Source: JBHGYD01 sp041920415
GTDB lineage: Bacteria; Bacillota; Bacilli; Bacillales; Anoxybacillaceae
Direction of reading: 5' to 3'
NCBI GenBank assembly: GCA_041920415.1
Contig: JBHGYD010000022.1
Location: 1-8,190, forward strand
Length of the DNA: 8,190 nt
The position numbers were made by a program, and so were the translations under genes. The notes below the pieces were generated by a model that did no database searches, had not been told where the DNA came from, and saw nothing but the letters and a program-made list of their open reading frames with translations. Positions within the stretch are counted from its first letter, which is position 1, and every line of letters begins with the position of its first letter. Below are positions 1 through 5,472 of this stretch, one piece after another.

Positions 1-678
1 TATTTTGTTTCCATTCTCGTTGAAACAGAAGTACAGCCGTTACCAAAAACCGGTTCCGCGGTGGGGATTGACGTTGGGGTGAAAGACTTTGCGACGCTCA
101 GTACAGGAGAAGTAGTTGGGAACCCGAAATTTTTTCGCCGATTGGAAGAAAAGTTGGCAAAAGCGCAACGGATATTAGCAAGACGGCAAATAGGCGGCTC
201 GAATTGGCATAAGCAACGGATCAAGGTCGCGAAGATTCATGAAAACATCGTCCATGCTCGAAACGATTTCTTACAAAAACTCTCCACCCACATCATCAAA
301 AACCACGATGTTGTGGTGTTGGAAGACTTGCAAGTAAGAAATATGGTGAAAAACAAAAGAATGGCAAAGTCCATTCATGAAGTGAGTTGGTCAACATTTC
401 GCAAGATGCTAGAGTATAAAGCGAAATGGTACGACAAACAAGTCGTGACGGTGGCAAAAAACTTTCCATCGAGTCAACTTTGTTCCACATGCGGCTATCA
501 GCATAAAGAAGTGAAAAGATTAACCTTGCGTGAATGGACGTGCCCCTCGTGCGGTTCTCACCACGATCGAGATGTGAACGCAAGCATCAATCTCCTTCGG
601 GAAGGGCTTCGATTGTTAGGATGTTCTAACGGAACCGCTGGGACGGCGGGGATCGCTTGGTCAACTTCCCTTCGATAG
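1..678 (+). CDS. tnpB: TnpB RNA-guided nuclease, IS200/IS605 family (5' end outside window)
   Basis: TnpB is an RNA-guided DNA endonuclease, ancestral to Cas12, that uses an omega RNA made from the element's right end and favours retention of the element. The frame is open from base 1, so the gene is cut by the window edge; the GTG at 61 is an internal valine codon, not the start. About 225 of the usual 370-400 residues are present. All three RuvC acidic positions are visible: Asp in GIDVGVKDF (codons from 64), Glu in VVLEDL (near 320) and Asp in HDRDVNAS (near 570). The zinc ribbon CSTCG/CPSCG is also complete (about 481-555). The C-terminal tail after LLREGLRLLG is low in conservation signals and overlaps the presumed omega RNA. 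There is no frameshift, so the visible part looks functional. It belongs to the element's cargo and has no link to the genes downstream. Confidence 0.9.
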   Translation, partial: YFVSILVETEVQPLPKTGSAVGIDVGVKDFATLSTGEVVGNPKFFRRLEEKLAKAQRILARRQIGGSNWHKQRIKVAKIHENIVHARNDFLQKLSTHIIKNHDVVVLEDLQVRNMVKNKRMAKSIHEVSWSTFRKMLEYKAKWYDKQVVTVAKNFPSSQLCSTCGYQHKEVKRLTLREWTCPSCGSHHDRDVNASINLLREGLRLLGCSNGTAGTAGIAWSTSLR

Positions 679-735
679 AAAGGATTACCCAAGAATCTCC
701 CACTTCTAAACGAAGTGAAAGTGGGAGTAGTTCAA
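612..735 (+). ncRNA. Candidate omega (right-end) RNA scaffold of the TnpB element
   Basis: In this family the guide RNA scaffold covers the last part of tnpB and runs to the right end, with the guide taken from flanking DNA. Here the stretch contains a small hairpin (GTTAG 615-619 with CTAAC 626-630), a G-rich section, a nested stem (CTTGG 656-660 with CCAAG 689-693, enclosing CCTT 669-672 with AAGG 680-683) and the terminal hairpin at 697-727. The scaffold would end at about 735, so the guide would start at about 736. The 5' limit is a guess. The function is inferred from the family, not shown by the sequence alone. Confidence 0.5.
697..727 (+). repeat. Right-end hairpin of the IS element
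   Basis: CTCCCACTT (697-705) pairs perfectly with AAGTGGGAG (719-727). An alternative smaller stem, CTTC (703-706) with GAAG (712-715), competes inside it. A position just before a TTCAA pentamer at the end of a tnpB gene is typical of the subterminal hairpin recognised by the Y1 transposase, and it would also form the last stem of the omega RNA. It lacks a U-tract and is therefore unlikely to be a terminator. Confidence 0.7.
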
Positions 736-763
736 TTGTTGAACGGATAGAAAGGAGAACGAA

Positions 764-1225
764 ATGGGATACATTGAAGAACTTCGCGCCCTTGTCGGAC
801 ATCGGCCATTAATCTTAGTCGGTTCATTGGTGATCATCAAAAATAAAAGCGGTGAAATATTGTTACAACAACGAAACCATCCGCATGGTTTCTGGGGGCT
901 TCCGGGTGGATTGATGGAATTGGGAGAATCCACAGAAGAAACGGCACGGCGTGAAGTGTTAGAAGAAACAGGACTGACAATAGGAAAATGCAAAATGATC
1001 GATGTCATTTCAGGAGCCAATAACTACGCGAAGGCAGCCAATGGAGACGAATTCTATATGGTCACGATTGTGTATGAAACGAACGAATTTTTCGGAGAGC
1101 TGCGCATGGACTCTAGCGAATCATTGGATCTTCGCTTTTTTCACATCAATCAACTCCCGAAACAAATGGTACAAAGCCATCAACGCATTTTACGCAAACA
1201 TGTAAAAACATCCCCCCAGCCGTGA
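764..1225 (+). CDS. NUDIX hydrolase (MutT/ADP-ribose pyrophosphatase-like)
   Basis: This 153-residue protein should hydrolyse a nucleoside diphosphate linked to another group, in the cytoplasm with Mg2+ as cofactor; the substrate cannot be read from the sequence. The NUDIX box fits the GX5EX7REUXEEXGU pattern exactly at residues 49-71, starting in LPGG and ending in REVLEETGL. The opening MGYIEELRALVGHRPL and the later GDEFYMVTIVYE segment recall a common group of Firmicutes NUDIX proteins similar to B. subtilis YjhB (from memory). The ATG at 764 is supported by AAAGGAG about 7 bases upstream. The gene starts 28 bp beyond the presumed IS right end, so its original promoter has probably been displaced and it may depend on transcription from the element. 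Its stop codon lies inside the following terminator hairpin. Confidence 0.9.
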   Translation: MGYIEELRALVGHRPLILVGSLVIIKNKSGEILLQQRNHPHGFWGLPGGLMELGESTEETARREVLEETGLTIGKCKMIDVISGANNYAKAANGDEFYMVTIVYETNEFFGELRMDSSESLDLRFFHINQLPKQMVQSHQRILRKHVKTSPQP

Positions 1226-1256
1226 CTCGTTTTCACAGCTGGGGGGATTTTCTTTT
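1210..1256 (+). terminator. Rho-independent terminator of the NUDIX gene
   Basis: TCCCCCCAGC (1211-1220) pairs with GCTGGGGGGA (1238-1247). After one mismatch the stem continues with GTGA (1222-1225) and TCAC (1233-1236). It is followed by TTTTCTTTT. The left arm includes the last codons and the TGA stop of the NUDIX gene, so the gene and terminator are tightly packed. Confidence 0.9.
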
Positions 1257-1277
1257 CGACACGTGACAGGCGCTCTT
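1255..1277. repeat. Short interspersed repeat, copy 1
   Basis: The copy starts TTCGACACGTG and continues ACAGGCGCTCT. The same 11-base core begins copies at 1293 and 1414. The tail GTGACAGGCGCT is also close to GTGACAGGCACT inside the palindrome at 1435-1461. It reads as a REP-like repeat, but the family is not identified. Confidence 0.6.
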
Positions 1278-1292
1278 CAAAAGGAGGACCCG

Positions 1293-1316
1293 TTCGACAC
1301 GTGCCTGGCACTCTAA
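1293..1316. repeat. Short interspersed repeat, copy 2
   Basis: The copy starts TTCGACACGTG and continues CCTGGCACTCTAA. It directly abuts the left edge of the RHS remnant. Compared with copy 3 it carries CCTGG where copy 3 has a single T, so the two look like one unit with a small deletion in the latter. GTGCCTGGCAC is itself nearly palindromic. Confidence 0.65.
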
Positions 1317-1413
1317 TCATATTTCCATCCGTATCGTACGCATAGGTAAGATCCAGCGCATCGGCACCGACGACATGCTGCCCTGTTAATCTTCCACCGC
1401 TATCATACAATCA
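1317..1413 (-). pseudogene. Remnant of an RHS/YD-repeat (WapA-like) gene
   Basis: Read on the minus strand, 1410 down to about 1315 encodes LYDSGGRLTGQ, then about ten residues, then LTYAYDTDGNMI. This fits the YD-repeat pattern (YDxxGRLT...YxYDxDGN) found in Rhs and WapA-type polymorphic toxin or cell-wall proteins. Only about 32 residues remain: no start codon or ribosome-binding site precedes it, and past 1316 the frame runs into repeat copy 2 and then the NUDIX terminator. The fragment lies precisely between repeat copies 2 and 3. It is best read as a scar of a much larger gene, or a piece moved with the repeats. The match is by eye and short, but the spacing of the YD motifs is convincing. 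Confidence 0.6.
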
Positions 1414-1433
1414 TTCGACACGTGTCACTCTAA
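1414..1433. repeat. Short interspersed repeat, copy 3
   Basis: The copy starts TTCGACACGTG and ends TCACTCTAA, abutting the right edge of the RHS remnant. It is followed at once by the palindrome at 1435-1461, which contains another GTGACAGGC core. Confidence 0.6.
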
Positions 1434-1461
1434 AAGCGAACAGTGACAGGCACTGTTCGCT
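1431..1461 (-). terminator. Palindrome, possible terminator of the obg-pheB-pheA unit
   Basis: GCGAACAGTG (1436-1445) and CACTGTTCGC (1451-1460) form a perfect stem, extended by an A-T pair, around the loop ACAGG. Read on the minus strand the stem is followed by CTTTTA, a short U-tract, about 85 bp after the pheA stop. No other minus-strand terminator is visible after pheA. Because the palindrome shares its core with the neighbouring repeats, it may be a REP-like element now serving as a terminator. Confidence 0.45.
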
Positions 1462-1462
1462 G

Positions 1463-1494
1463 AAGGTTCTGACTCGTTGTCAGAACCTTTTTTA
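1463..1494 (+). terminator. Orphan rho-independent terminator, plus strand
   Basis: AAGGTTCTGAC (1463-1473) pairs perfectly with GTCAGAACCTT (1479-1489) around a 5-base loop, and the T-run extends to 1493. On the minus strand no U-tract follows, so it works for plus-strand transcripts only. No plus-strand gene ends nearby except the NUDIX gene, which already has its own terminator, so this one may be left from a lost gene. Confidence 0.8.
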
Positions 1495-1543
1495 TGGTCA
1501 GCGTTTTTAGTCATGTTAAGTAGGAGACTTCTTTCGGATTATG

Positions 1544-2392
1544 TTAAATGATATAGTACGGATAACTTCCTAATACTTGAACGGTGCAATCGAGCGCTTC
1601 GAGTTCGGCGATCGCTCCGGGGATAAGGACATCATCCATTTTTTGGTCAATGTCAACGATAAAAAAGTAGTTGCCTAATCCCGTTTTCGCTGGCCGGGAT
1701 TCGATTTTCGTTAGGTTGAGTTTGCGCCATGCAAAGGCGGACAATACTTGATGAAGCGCGCCGGCTTGGTCTTTCGGGAGCGTGATCATCAATGTCGTTT
1801 TATCTCCAGCATAGAGCGGTGAATCAATCGTAAGCTCACCGTTTTGCTTACGGACAATAATAAACCGTGTATGATTATAGTCATAATCGTGAATATTTTC
1901 ACGAACAATCGTTAATCCGTATTCTTCCGAGGCCAGTCGATTGGCGATCGCGGCGATGTGGAGCTCTGGATGTTCGCTGACAAATTTTGCAGCAGCACTT
2001 GTCGATGTCATATACACATATTTTGCTTTTTTAAAGTGCGTATGCAAAAATTTATGGCATTGCGCAATTGCGTGGGAATGGGAATAAATTTCTTGTACAT
2101 GTTCCCAATCGTTGGCCCGGTCAGGATGAACCATTAAATGCTGTTGAATCGGAGCAATAATTTCCCCAACAATTGGCAATGATTGTTCATGAATCAAATA
2201 ATCAATTGTTAAATTGACCGATCCCTCGAGCGCATTCTCAAGCGGGACGACCCCTAATTCTACTTCCCCATTGCTGACCGCATCAATACATTCGGGAATC
2301 GTATCATACGAAATTTTTTCTTCATGTGGAAAAATGGTTGTCACTGCTAAATCAGTAAATGTCGCTTTCGGTCCTAAATAGCCAATTTTCAT
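1544..2392 (-). CDS. pheA: Prephenate dehydratase
   Basis: PheA converts prephenate to phenylpyruvate, the step before transamination to phenylalanine, in the cytoplasm. The 282-residue protein has the normal length for the monofunctional Firmicutes enzyme. The catalytic domain covers about residues 1-180, with GYLGPKATFT at the start, VPLENALEGSVN at 49-60 and the catalytic TRF motif at 175-177. A C-terminal ACT domain (about 198-276) carries GALH (211-214) and ESRP (231-234), the phenylalanine-binding motifs, so feedback inhibition by phenylalanine is expected. The ATG at 2392 has AAGGGAGAGG shortly upstream. The gene follows pheB by 19 bp and is the last of the spo0B-obg-pheB-pheA unit. 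In B. subtilis further conserved genes follow (from memory); here the order breaks into repeats and mobile DNA. Confidence 0.96.
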   Translation of the reverse strand: MKIGYLGPKATFTDLAVTTIFPHEEKISYDTIPECIDAVSNGEVELGVVPLENALEGSVNLTIDYLIHEQSLPIVGEIIAPIQQHLMVHPDRANDWEHVQEIYSHSHAIAQCHKFLHTHFKKAKYVYMTSTSAAAKFVSEHPELHIAAIANRLASEEYGLTIVRENIHDYDYNHTRFIIVRKQNGELTIDSPLYAGDKTTLMITLPKDQAGALHQVLSAFAWRKLNLTKIESRPAKTGLGNYFFIVDIDQKMDDVLIPGAIAELEALDCTVQVLGSYPYYII

Positions 2393-2411
2393 CGTTTTGC
2401 CTCTCCCTTAT

Positions 2412-2852
2412 TTACGCCCCTGACCCAACGATCTCTACCTTTTCGACAAATTCCAAACGGCGCAATTTTGCTAATAAATCCTCAATATCTTCGTTCATGT
2501 CATTTGTACTAATGGTTAATGTCACATTCGCGCGACCTTGAAGCGGAATCGTTTGATGAATGGTTAACACGTTACACCCAGCCGCCGCGACAACGCCAAG
2601 AAGCTTCGACAACGTACCAGAGCGGTCTTCCAAATGGAAAAATAACGTCACAATGCTTTCTTTCACAACGGCTTGAAACGGAAATACCGCATCGCGATAT
2701 TTGTAAAACACACTGCGGCTCACATCGACCATTTGCACCGCATCGGCAACGGAATCGACCTTTTTTCGCTCCAACAATTCCTTTGCTTTCAATACTTTAC
2801 GCATCGCTTCCGGCAATACATCTTCCCGCACTAAATAAAATTTTTTATCCAA
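2412..2852 (-). CDS. pheB: ACT domain-containing protein PheB (UPF0735)
   Basis: This 146-residue protein matches the small PheB family found between obg and pheA in Bacillus. Residues 32-55 look like a helix-turn-helix (SVADAVQ...VSRSVFYKYRD), and residues about 68-142 form an ACT domain (VTLFFHLEDRSGTLSKLL, then GRANVTLTIS). The arrangement suggests an amino-acid-sensing regulator, but the precise role is not established and no chorismate mutase motif is evident. The start is a TTG at 2852, chosen because DKKFYLVREDVLPEAMRK fits the family's N-terminus and no ATG is available before residue 17. A GAGGG lies about 10 bases upstream, a rather long spacing. The gene begins 21 bp after the obg stop and is probably translated at a modest level from the shared message. 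Confidence 0.92.
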   Translation of the reverse strand: MDKKFYLVREDVLPEAMRKVLKAKELLERKKVDSVADAVQMVDVSRSVFYKYRDAVFPFQAVVKESIVTLFFHLEDRSGTLSKLLGVVAAAGCNVLTIHQTIPLQGRANVTLTISTNDMNEDIEDLLAKLRRLEFVEKVEIVGSGA

Positions 2853-2873
2853 CGGACCGCTTCCCTCGCTTTG

Positions 2874-4160
2874 TTAATCAATAAATTCAAATTCATAGTC
2901 CAACAACTTCACAATATCACCGTCTTTTGCTCCGCGCTCCCGCAACGCATCATCGACTCCCATCGCACGCAATTGCCGCGCAAAGCGACGAACGGACTCT
3001 TCTCTTGAAAAATCGGTCATCTTAAACAATTTTTCAACTTTTTCCCCTGACACGATAAACGTTCCGTCACTATCGCGCGTAATCGTAAACGCAGGTGCCT
3101 CTTTTTCAAGCTTATATACAACGCGCTGTACCGCTGGTTCTTCCATTTCATGAAGCGGAAATTCCGGCGTTGTTTCAAGAAGGTCGGCAATGGCGAACAA
3201 CAAGTCGCGCAATCCTTGTCTTGTTAGCGCAGAGATTGGAAAAATCGGCACGTCTTCTTGTAATTTTTCTTTAAAGGCTTGTAAATTTTCTTCGGCGTTT
3301 GGCATGTCCATTTTATTAGCCACAATAATTTGTGGTCGTTCGGTTAAACGCAAATTATATTGCTTTAACTCCTCATTAATCACTAAATAGTCTTCGTACG
3401 GATCACGTCCTTCAATCGCTGCCATATCAATGACGTGAACGATGACACGCGTTCGTTCAATATGGCGCAAAAATTGGTGACCCAACCCGACACCTTGGTG
3501 AGCTCCTTCAATAAGTCCTGGCAAGTCAGCCATGACAAAGCTGCGACCATCGTCTGTTTCTACGACTCCTAAATTCGGTACAAGCGTTGTAAAATGATAG
3601 TCAGCGATTTTCGGCTTAGCTGCTGAAACGACAGAAAGAAGCGTTGATTTTCCAACGCTCGGAAAACCTACTAATCCGACATCGGCTAATAGCTTTAACT
3701 CAAGAATGACATAGCGCTCTTCTCCTGGTTCCCCATTTTCAGCAATTTCTGGAGCTGGGTTGGCCGGTGTCGCAAACCTTGTATTTCCTCGTCCACCGCG
3801 TCCGCCTTTTGCGACGACAAATCGTTGACCGTTTTCCGTCAAATCGGCGAGTACTTGGTTTGTTTCTGCATCAATTACGACCGTTCCAGGCGGTACTTTC
3901 ACAATTAAATCTTCGGCATTTTTTCCGTGCTGATTTTTCGACATTCCGTTTTCGCCTTTAGCCGCTTTAAAATGGCGCTGATAACGGAAATCCATCAATG
4001 TCCGTAGCCCTTCATCGACGACGAACACGACATCGCCGCCTTTTCCACCGTCACCGCCGGCCGGACCACCTTTTGGAACATATTTCTCGCGGCGAAACGC
4101 GACCATCCCGTTTCCACCATCGCCACCTTTGACATAAATTTTCACTTGATCAACAAACAT
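2874..4160 (-). CDS. obg: GTPase Obg (CgtA), ribosome assembly and stress/sporulation control
   Basis: Obg is an essential GTPase that binds the large ribosomal subunit and, in Bacillus, influences sporulation and the general stress response. At 428 residues it equals the B. subtilis protein in length. The glycine-rich Obg fold fills residues 1-157 (KGGDGGNG, PKGGPAGGDGGKGGD). The G domain follows with G1 GFPSVGKS (165-172), switch threonines TT (191-192), G3 DLPG (212-215), G4 NKMD (282-285) and G5 SAL (310-312). The C-terminal OCT domain covers about 350-428. The ATG at 4160 has a strong GGAGG about 9 bases upstream. It follows spo0B by 29 bp and precedes pheB by 21 bp, so one message is likely. 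All key nucleotide-binding residues are present. Confidence 0.98.
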   Translation of the reverse strand: MFVDQVKIYVKGGDGGNGMVAFRREKYVPKGGPAGGDGGKGGDVVFVVDEGLRTLMDFRYQRHFKAAKGENGMSKNQHGKNAEDLIVKVPPGTVVIDAETNQVLADLTENGQRFVVAKGGRGGRGNTRFATPANPAPEIAENGEPGEERYVILELKLLADVGLVGFPSVGKSTLLSVVSAAKPKIADYHFTTLVPNLGVVETDDGRSFVMADLPGLIEGAHQGVGLGHQFLRHIERTRVIVHVIDMAAIEGRDPYEDYLVINEELKQYNLRLTERPQIIVANKMDMPNAEENLQAFKEKLQEDVPIFPISALTRQGLRDLLFAIADLLETTPEFPLHEMEEPAVQRVVYKLEKEAPAFTITRDSDGTFIVSGEKVEKLFKMTDFSREESVRRFARQLRAMGVDDALRERGAKDGDIVKLLDYEFEFID

Positions 4161-4189
4161 CTTCTTTTCCTCCGATCTCTTCTTGATGC

Positions 4190-4729
4190 TTACAAGTCAA
4201 TTTTTATCAGTACGGTCATTTCATCGTTATGTATATAAAAATGATCAAGGTGAATCGAACCACCCTTTTTGTGCTGCTCGAGCCATTCTTTTAATACATC
4301 AGCATGATTTATTGTACCACTATAATCAAAAAACAATCGTACTTCCCCATCGATGACTTCGATGGAAATGTCTAAATGGTTTTCCGTGTTCATATCGGCT
4401 TGTTGCTCCATAATGAAAAAAAACTCTCGACACCATTCCGTTAACTCCGTATCATAAGCCGATAAATCACAGCCATCTCCAATCACTTCATATTCCAAAG
4501 AAAGACGTCGCGCCCCCCAATTATATGTCATTAACAATTCGGCAAACCGTTCTGCTTTTAAGTTCGTTAATTTCGTTTCGTGTTGCATATCATGAACGAT
4601 TTCTTCAATAATTTCATGAACCCGTTCTACTTTATTTAACGCTAAATTCCCTTTAATTAGCTGAATTTTATTGAGCCAGTCATGTCGAGAATGGCGTAAA
4701 ACATCAAGTACACTCCATTGTTTCTCCAT
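4190..4729 (-). CDS. spo0B: Sporulation initiation phosphotransferase Spo0B
   Basis: Spo0B passes phosphate from Spo0F to Spo0A in the sporulation phosphorelay. The dimeric helical-hairpin region contains LRHSRHDWLNKIQLIKGNL, with the phospho-accepting histidine at residue 16 (in HDW), matching His30 of B. subtilis as I recall it. The rest forms the degenerate kinase-like domain. I chose the ATG at 4729 (179 residues) because it has AGGGG 8 bases upstream and leads straight into the conserved helix. The frame stays open further upstream, but that extension runs through the promoter and into the intergenic repeat and is not protein-like. The protein is therefore about 13 residues shorter at the N-terminus than the 192-residue B. 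subtilis form. It is first in the unit with obg and has its own promoter at 4763-4771. Confidence 0.93.
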   Translation of the reverse strand: MEKQWSVLDVLRHSRHDWLNKIQLIKGNLALNKVERVHEIIEEIVHDMQHETKLTNLKAERFAELLMTYNWGARRLSLEYEVIGDGCDLSAYDTELTEWCREFFFIMEQQADMNTENHLDISIEVIDGEVRLFFDYSGTINHADVLKEWLEQHKKGGSIHLDHFYIHNDEMTVLIKIDL

Positions 4730-4762
4730 CAGTGGTGCCCCTACCCATTTATTTTTAGCTAA

Positions 4763-4771
4763 ATTATACCA
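4763..4771 (-). promoter_or_regulatory. Extended -10 promoter for spo0B-obg-pheB-pheA
   Basis: On the minus strand TGGTATAAT gives a perfect TATAAT plus a TGn extension, about 34 bp before the spo0B ATG. The expected -35 position (about 4786-4791) reads TAGCTG or similar and is poor, and the intergenic repeat begins a few bases further upstream at 4795. The promoter probably relies on the extended -10. Transcription would start near 4756. Confidence 0.7.
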
Positions 4772-4794
4772 AATGGTAAATAAAACAGCTAGTA

Positions 4795-4973
4795 AAGAAA
4801 AGCGGAAGCGCCGGCAATTTCGCCTAAATACCGCCCACGTCCTGTGGAGGGCGGCGAAATGTCGCCATCCTGGCTCCCTAGAAGTCAAATGTTCTTCGAC
4901 CGTAGAGGTGCTTGTCACCTCAAGGGAGGAGGTTATTTAGCAGAAGAAGGCTAGGCGCTGAAGCTAGACAATC
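4795..4973. repeat. Structured intergenic repeat, unit A
   Basis: The unit begins AAGAAAAGCGG and ends GCTAGACAATC, as unit B does. Its ends pair: AGC (4801-4803) with GCT (4963-4965), and AGCGCC (4807-4812) with GGCGCT (4954-4959), separated by an internal GGA/GAA loop. A side hairpin is formed by ATTTCGCC (4817-4824) with GGCGAAAT (4853-4860). The central arm pairs AAAT (4887-4890) with ATTT (4935-4938), leaves a GTT/GTT internal loop, then pairs CTTC (4894-4897) with GAGG (4928-4931, read 5' to 3' as GGAG). It is capped by GAGGTG-CTTGT-CACCTC (4905-4921). No coding sense is apparent. Similar AAAAGCGG...GCTAGACA sequences are, from memory, scattered in many Bacillaceae genomes. Confidence 0.8.
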
Positions 4974-5093
4974 AAGAAAAGCGGAGGTGAGCGCCTAACG
5001 CCGTAGGAAAATGTTCTTCCGACGAGAAGCGCTTGTCGCTTCGACGGAGGAAGGTTATTTTCCACTAGGCGTTGCGAACCGAGCTAGACAATC
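4974..5093. repeat. Structured intergenic repeat, unit B
   Basis: This is a 120-bp unit with the same head (AAGAAAAGCGG) and tail (GCTAGACAATC) as unit A but without its side hairpin. Pairings are AACGCC (4997-5002) with GGCGTT (5068-5073), TAG (5004-5006) with CTA (5065-5067), GAAAAT (5007-5012) with ATTTTC (5057-5062), a GTT/GTT internal loop, CTTCC (5016-5020) with GGAAG (5049-5053), and the apical GAAGCG-CTTGT-CGCTTC (5026-5042). The apical loop CTTGT and the GTT/GTT loop are identical to unit A, while the stems differ by paired changes. Confidence 0.8.
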
Positions 5094-5120
5094 AAAAAAA
5101 GCGGCAGCGGCTCGCTAGAC
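5094..5120. repeat. Structured intergenic repeat, collapsed unit C
   Basis: The head AAAAAAAGCGGCAGCG runs directly into the tail CGCTAGAC, so almost the whole interior is missing. AGCG and CGCT can still pair. It looks like an internally deleted third unit, lying between unit B and the rpmA terminator. Confidence 0.6.
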
Positions 5121-5130
5121 CCCGCTACAC

Positions 5131-5165
5131 AAAAAGAAAACCCTAACCCAAACGGTTAGAGTTTT
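5131..5165 (-). terminator. Rho-independent terminator after rpmA
   Basis: On the minus strand AAAACTCTAACC (5165-5154) pairs with GGTTAGGGTTTT (5148-5137), with one G-U pair, and is followed by CTTTTT. It lies about 10 bp after the rpmA stop and separates the ribosomal-protein unit from spo0B. Confidence 0.9.
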
Positions 5166-5175
5166 CAAACGTTGC

Positions 5176-5466
5176 TTATGCTTCTTGTGTCACAGGATAA
5201 ACGCTCACTTTTTTGCGATCGCGACCAAGGCGTTCGAAGCGAACGATACCGTCTACTTTTGCGTAAAGTGTATCGTCACCGCCACGACCAACGTTTAATC
5301 CTGGGTAAACTTTTGTACCGCGTTGACGATAAAGAATTGAACCACCAGTTACGAATTGACCGTCAGCACGTTTTGCGCCAAGACGTTTCGCAATGGAATC
5401 ACGGCCGTTTTTTGTAGAACCTACACCTTTTTTAGACGCGAAAAATTGAAGATCAAGTCTTAACAT
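5176..5466 (-). CDS. rpmA: Ribosomal protein L27 (bL27), precursor with cleavable N-terminus
   Basis: L27 is a 50S subunit protein whose N-terminus reaches the peptidyl transferase centre. The 96-residue product starts MLRLDLQFF, then ASKKGVGSTKNGRDS, the conserved mature start. The N-terminal nonapeptide is the Firmicutes-type extension, which must be removed after F9, and the gene just upstream encodes the protease Prp that does this. The C-terminal part (GGSILYRQRGTKVYPG, GGDDTLYAKVDG) is typical. The ATG at 5466 is preceded by GGAGGTGACAGGCA, a strong ribosome-binding site overlapping the prp stop codon, so translation is likely coupled. It is the last gene of the rplU-prp-rpmA unit, with a terminator directly after it. 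Confidence 0.98.
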   Translation of the reverse strand: MLRLDLQFFASKKGVGSTKNGRDSIAKRLGAKRADGQFVTGGSILYRQRGTKVYPGLNVGRGGDDTLYAKVDGIVRFERLGRDRKKVSVYPVTQEA

Positions 5467-5472
5467 TGCCTG

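Larger units (their letters stand above)
1..735 (+). mobile_element. 3' part of an IS200/IS605-type insertion sequence
   Basis: The element is recognised by its TnpB gene followed by a structured right end with a strong hairpin (697-727) and a TTCAA pentamer (731-735), a likely right cleavage site of the kind used by Y1 transposases. The left end, and any tnpA gene, lie before the window, so it cannot be said whether the element is autonomous. The right boundary at 735 is inferred from the hairpin and pentamer, not from comparison with an empty site. IS200/IS605 elements move as single strands and leave no target duplication, so none is expected. Confidence 0.75.

Noticed and set aside
296..583. 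Minus-strand reading frame opposite tnpB
   Set aside because: It is a shadow of tnpB with no ribosome-binding site or recognisable domain.
1180..1410. A 76-residue minus-strand gene
   Set aside because: Only its first part is RHS-like. The rest reads through repeats and the NUDIX terminator, and the TTG start has no ribosome-binding site.
4730..4918. N-terminal extension of spo0B to 4918 (242-residue reading)
   Set aside because: The extension runs through the extended -10 promoter and into the intergenic repeat, has no ribosome-binding site at its start, and does not resemble Spo0B. The ATG at 4729 has one and leads into the conserved helix.
4795..5120. CRISPR array or riboswitch
   Set aside because: The units are few, long and unequal, with no spacers. 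The best folds are hairpins closed by their own ends, and the units do not match any riboswitch I know.
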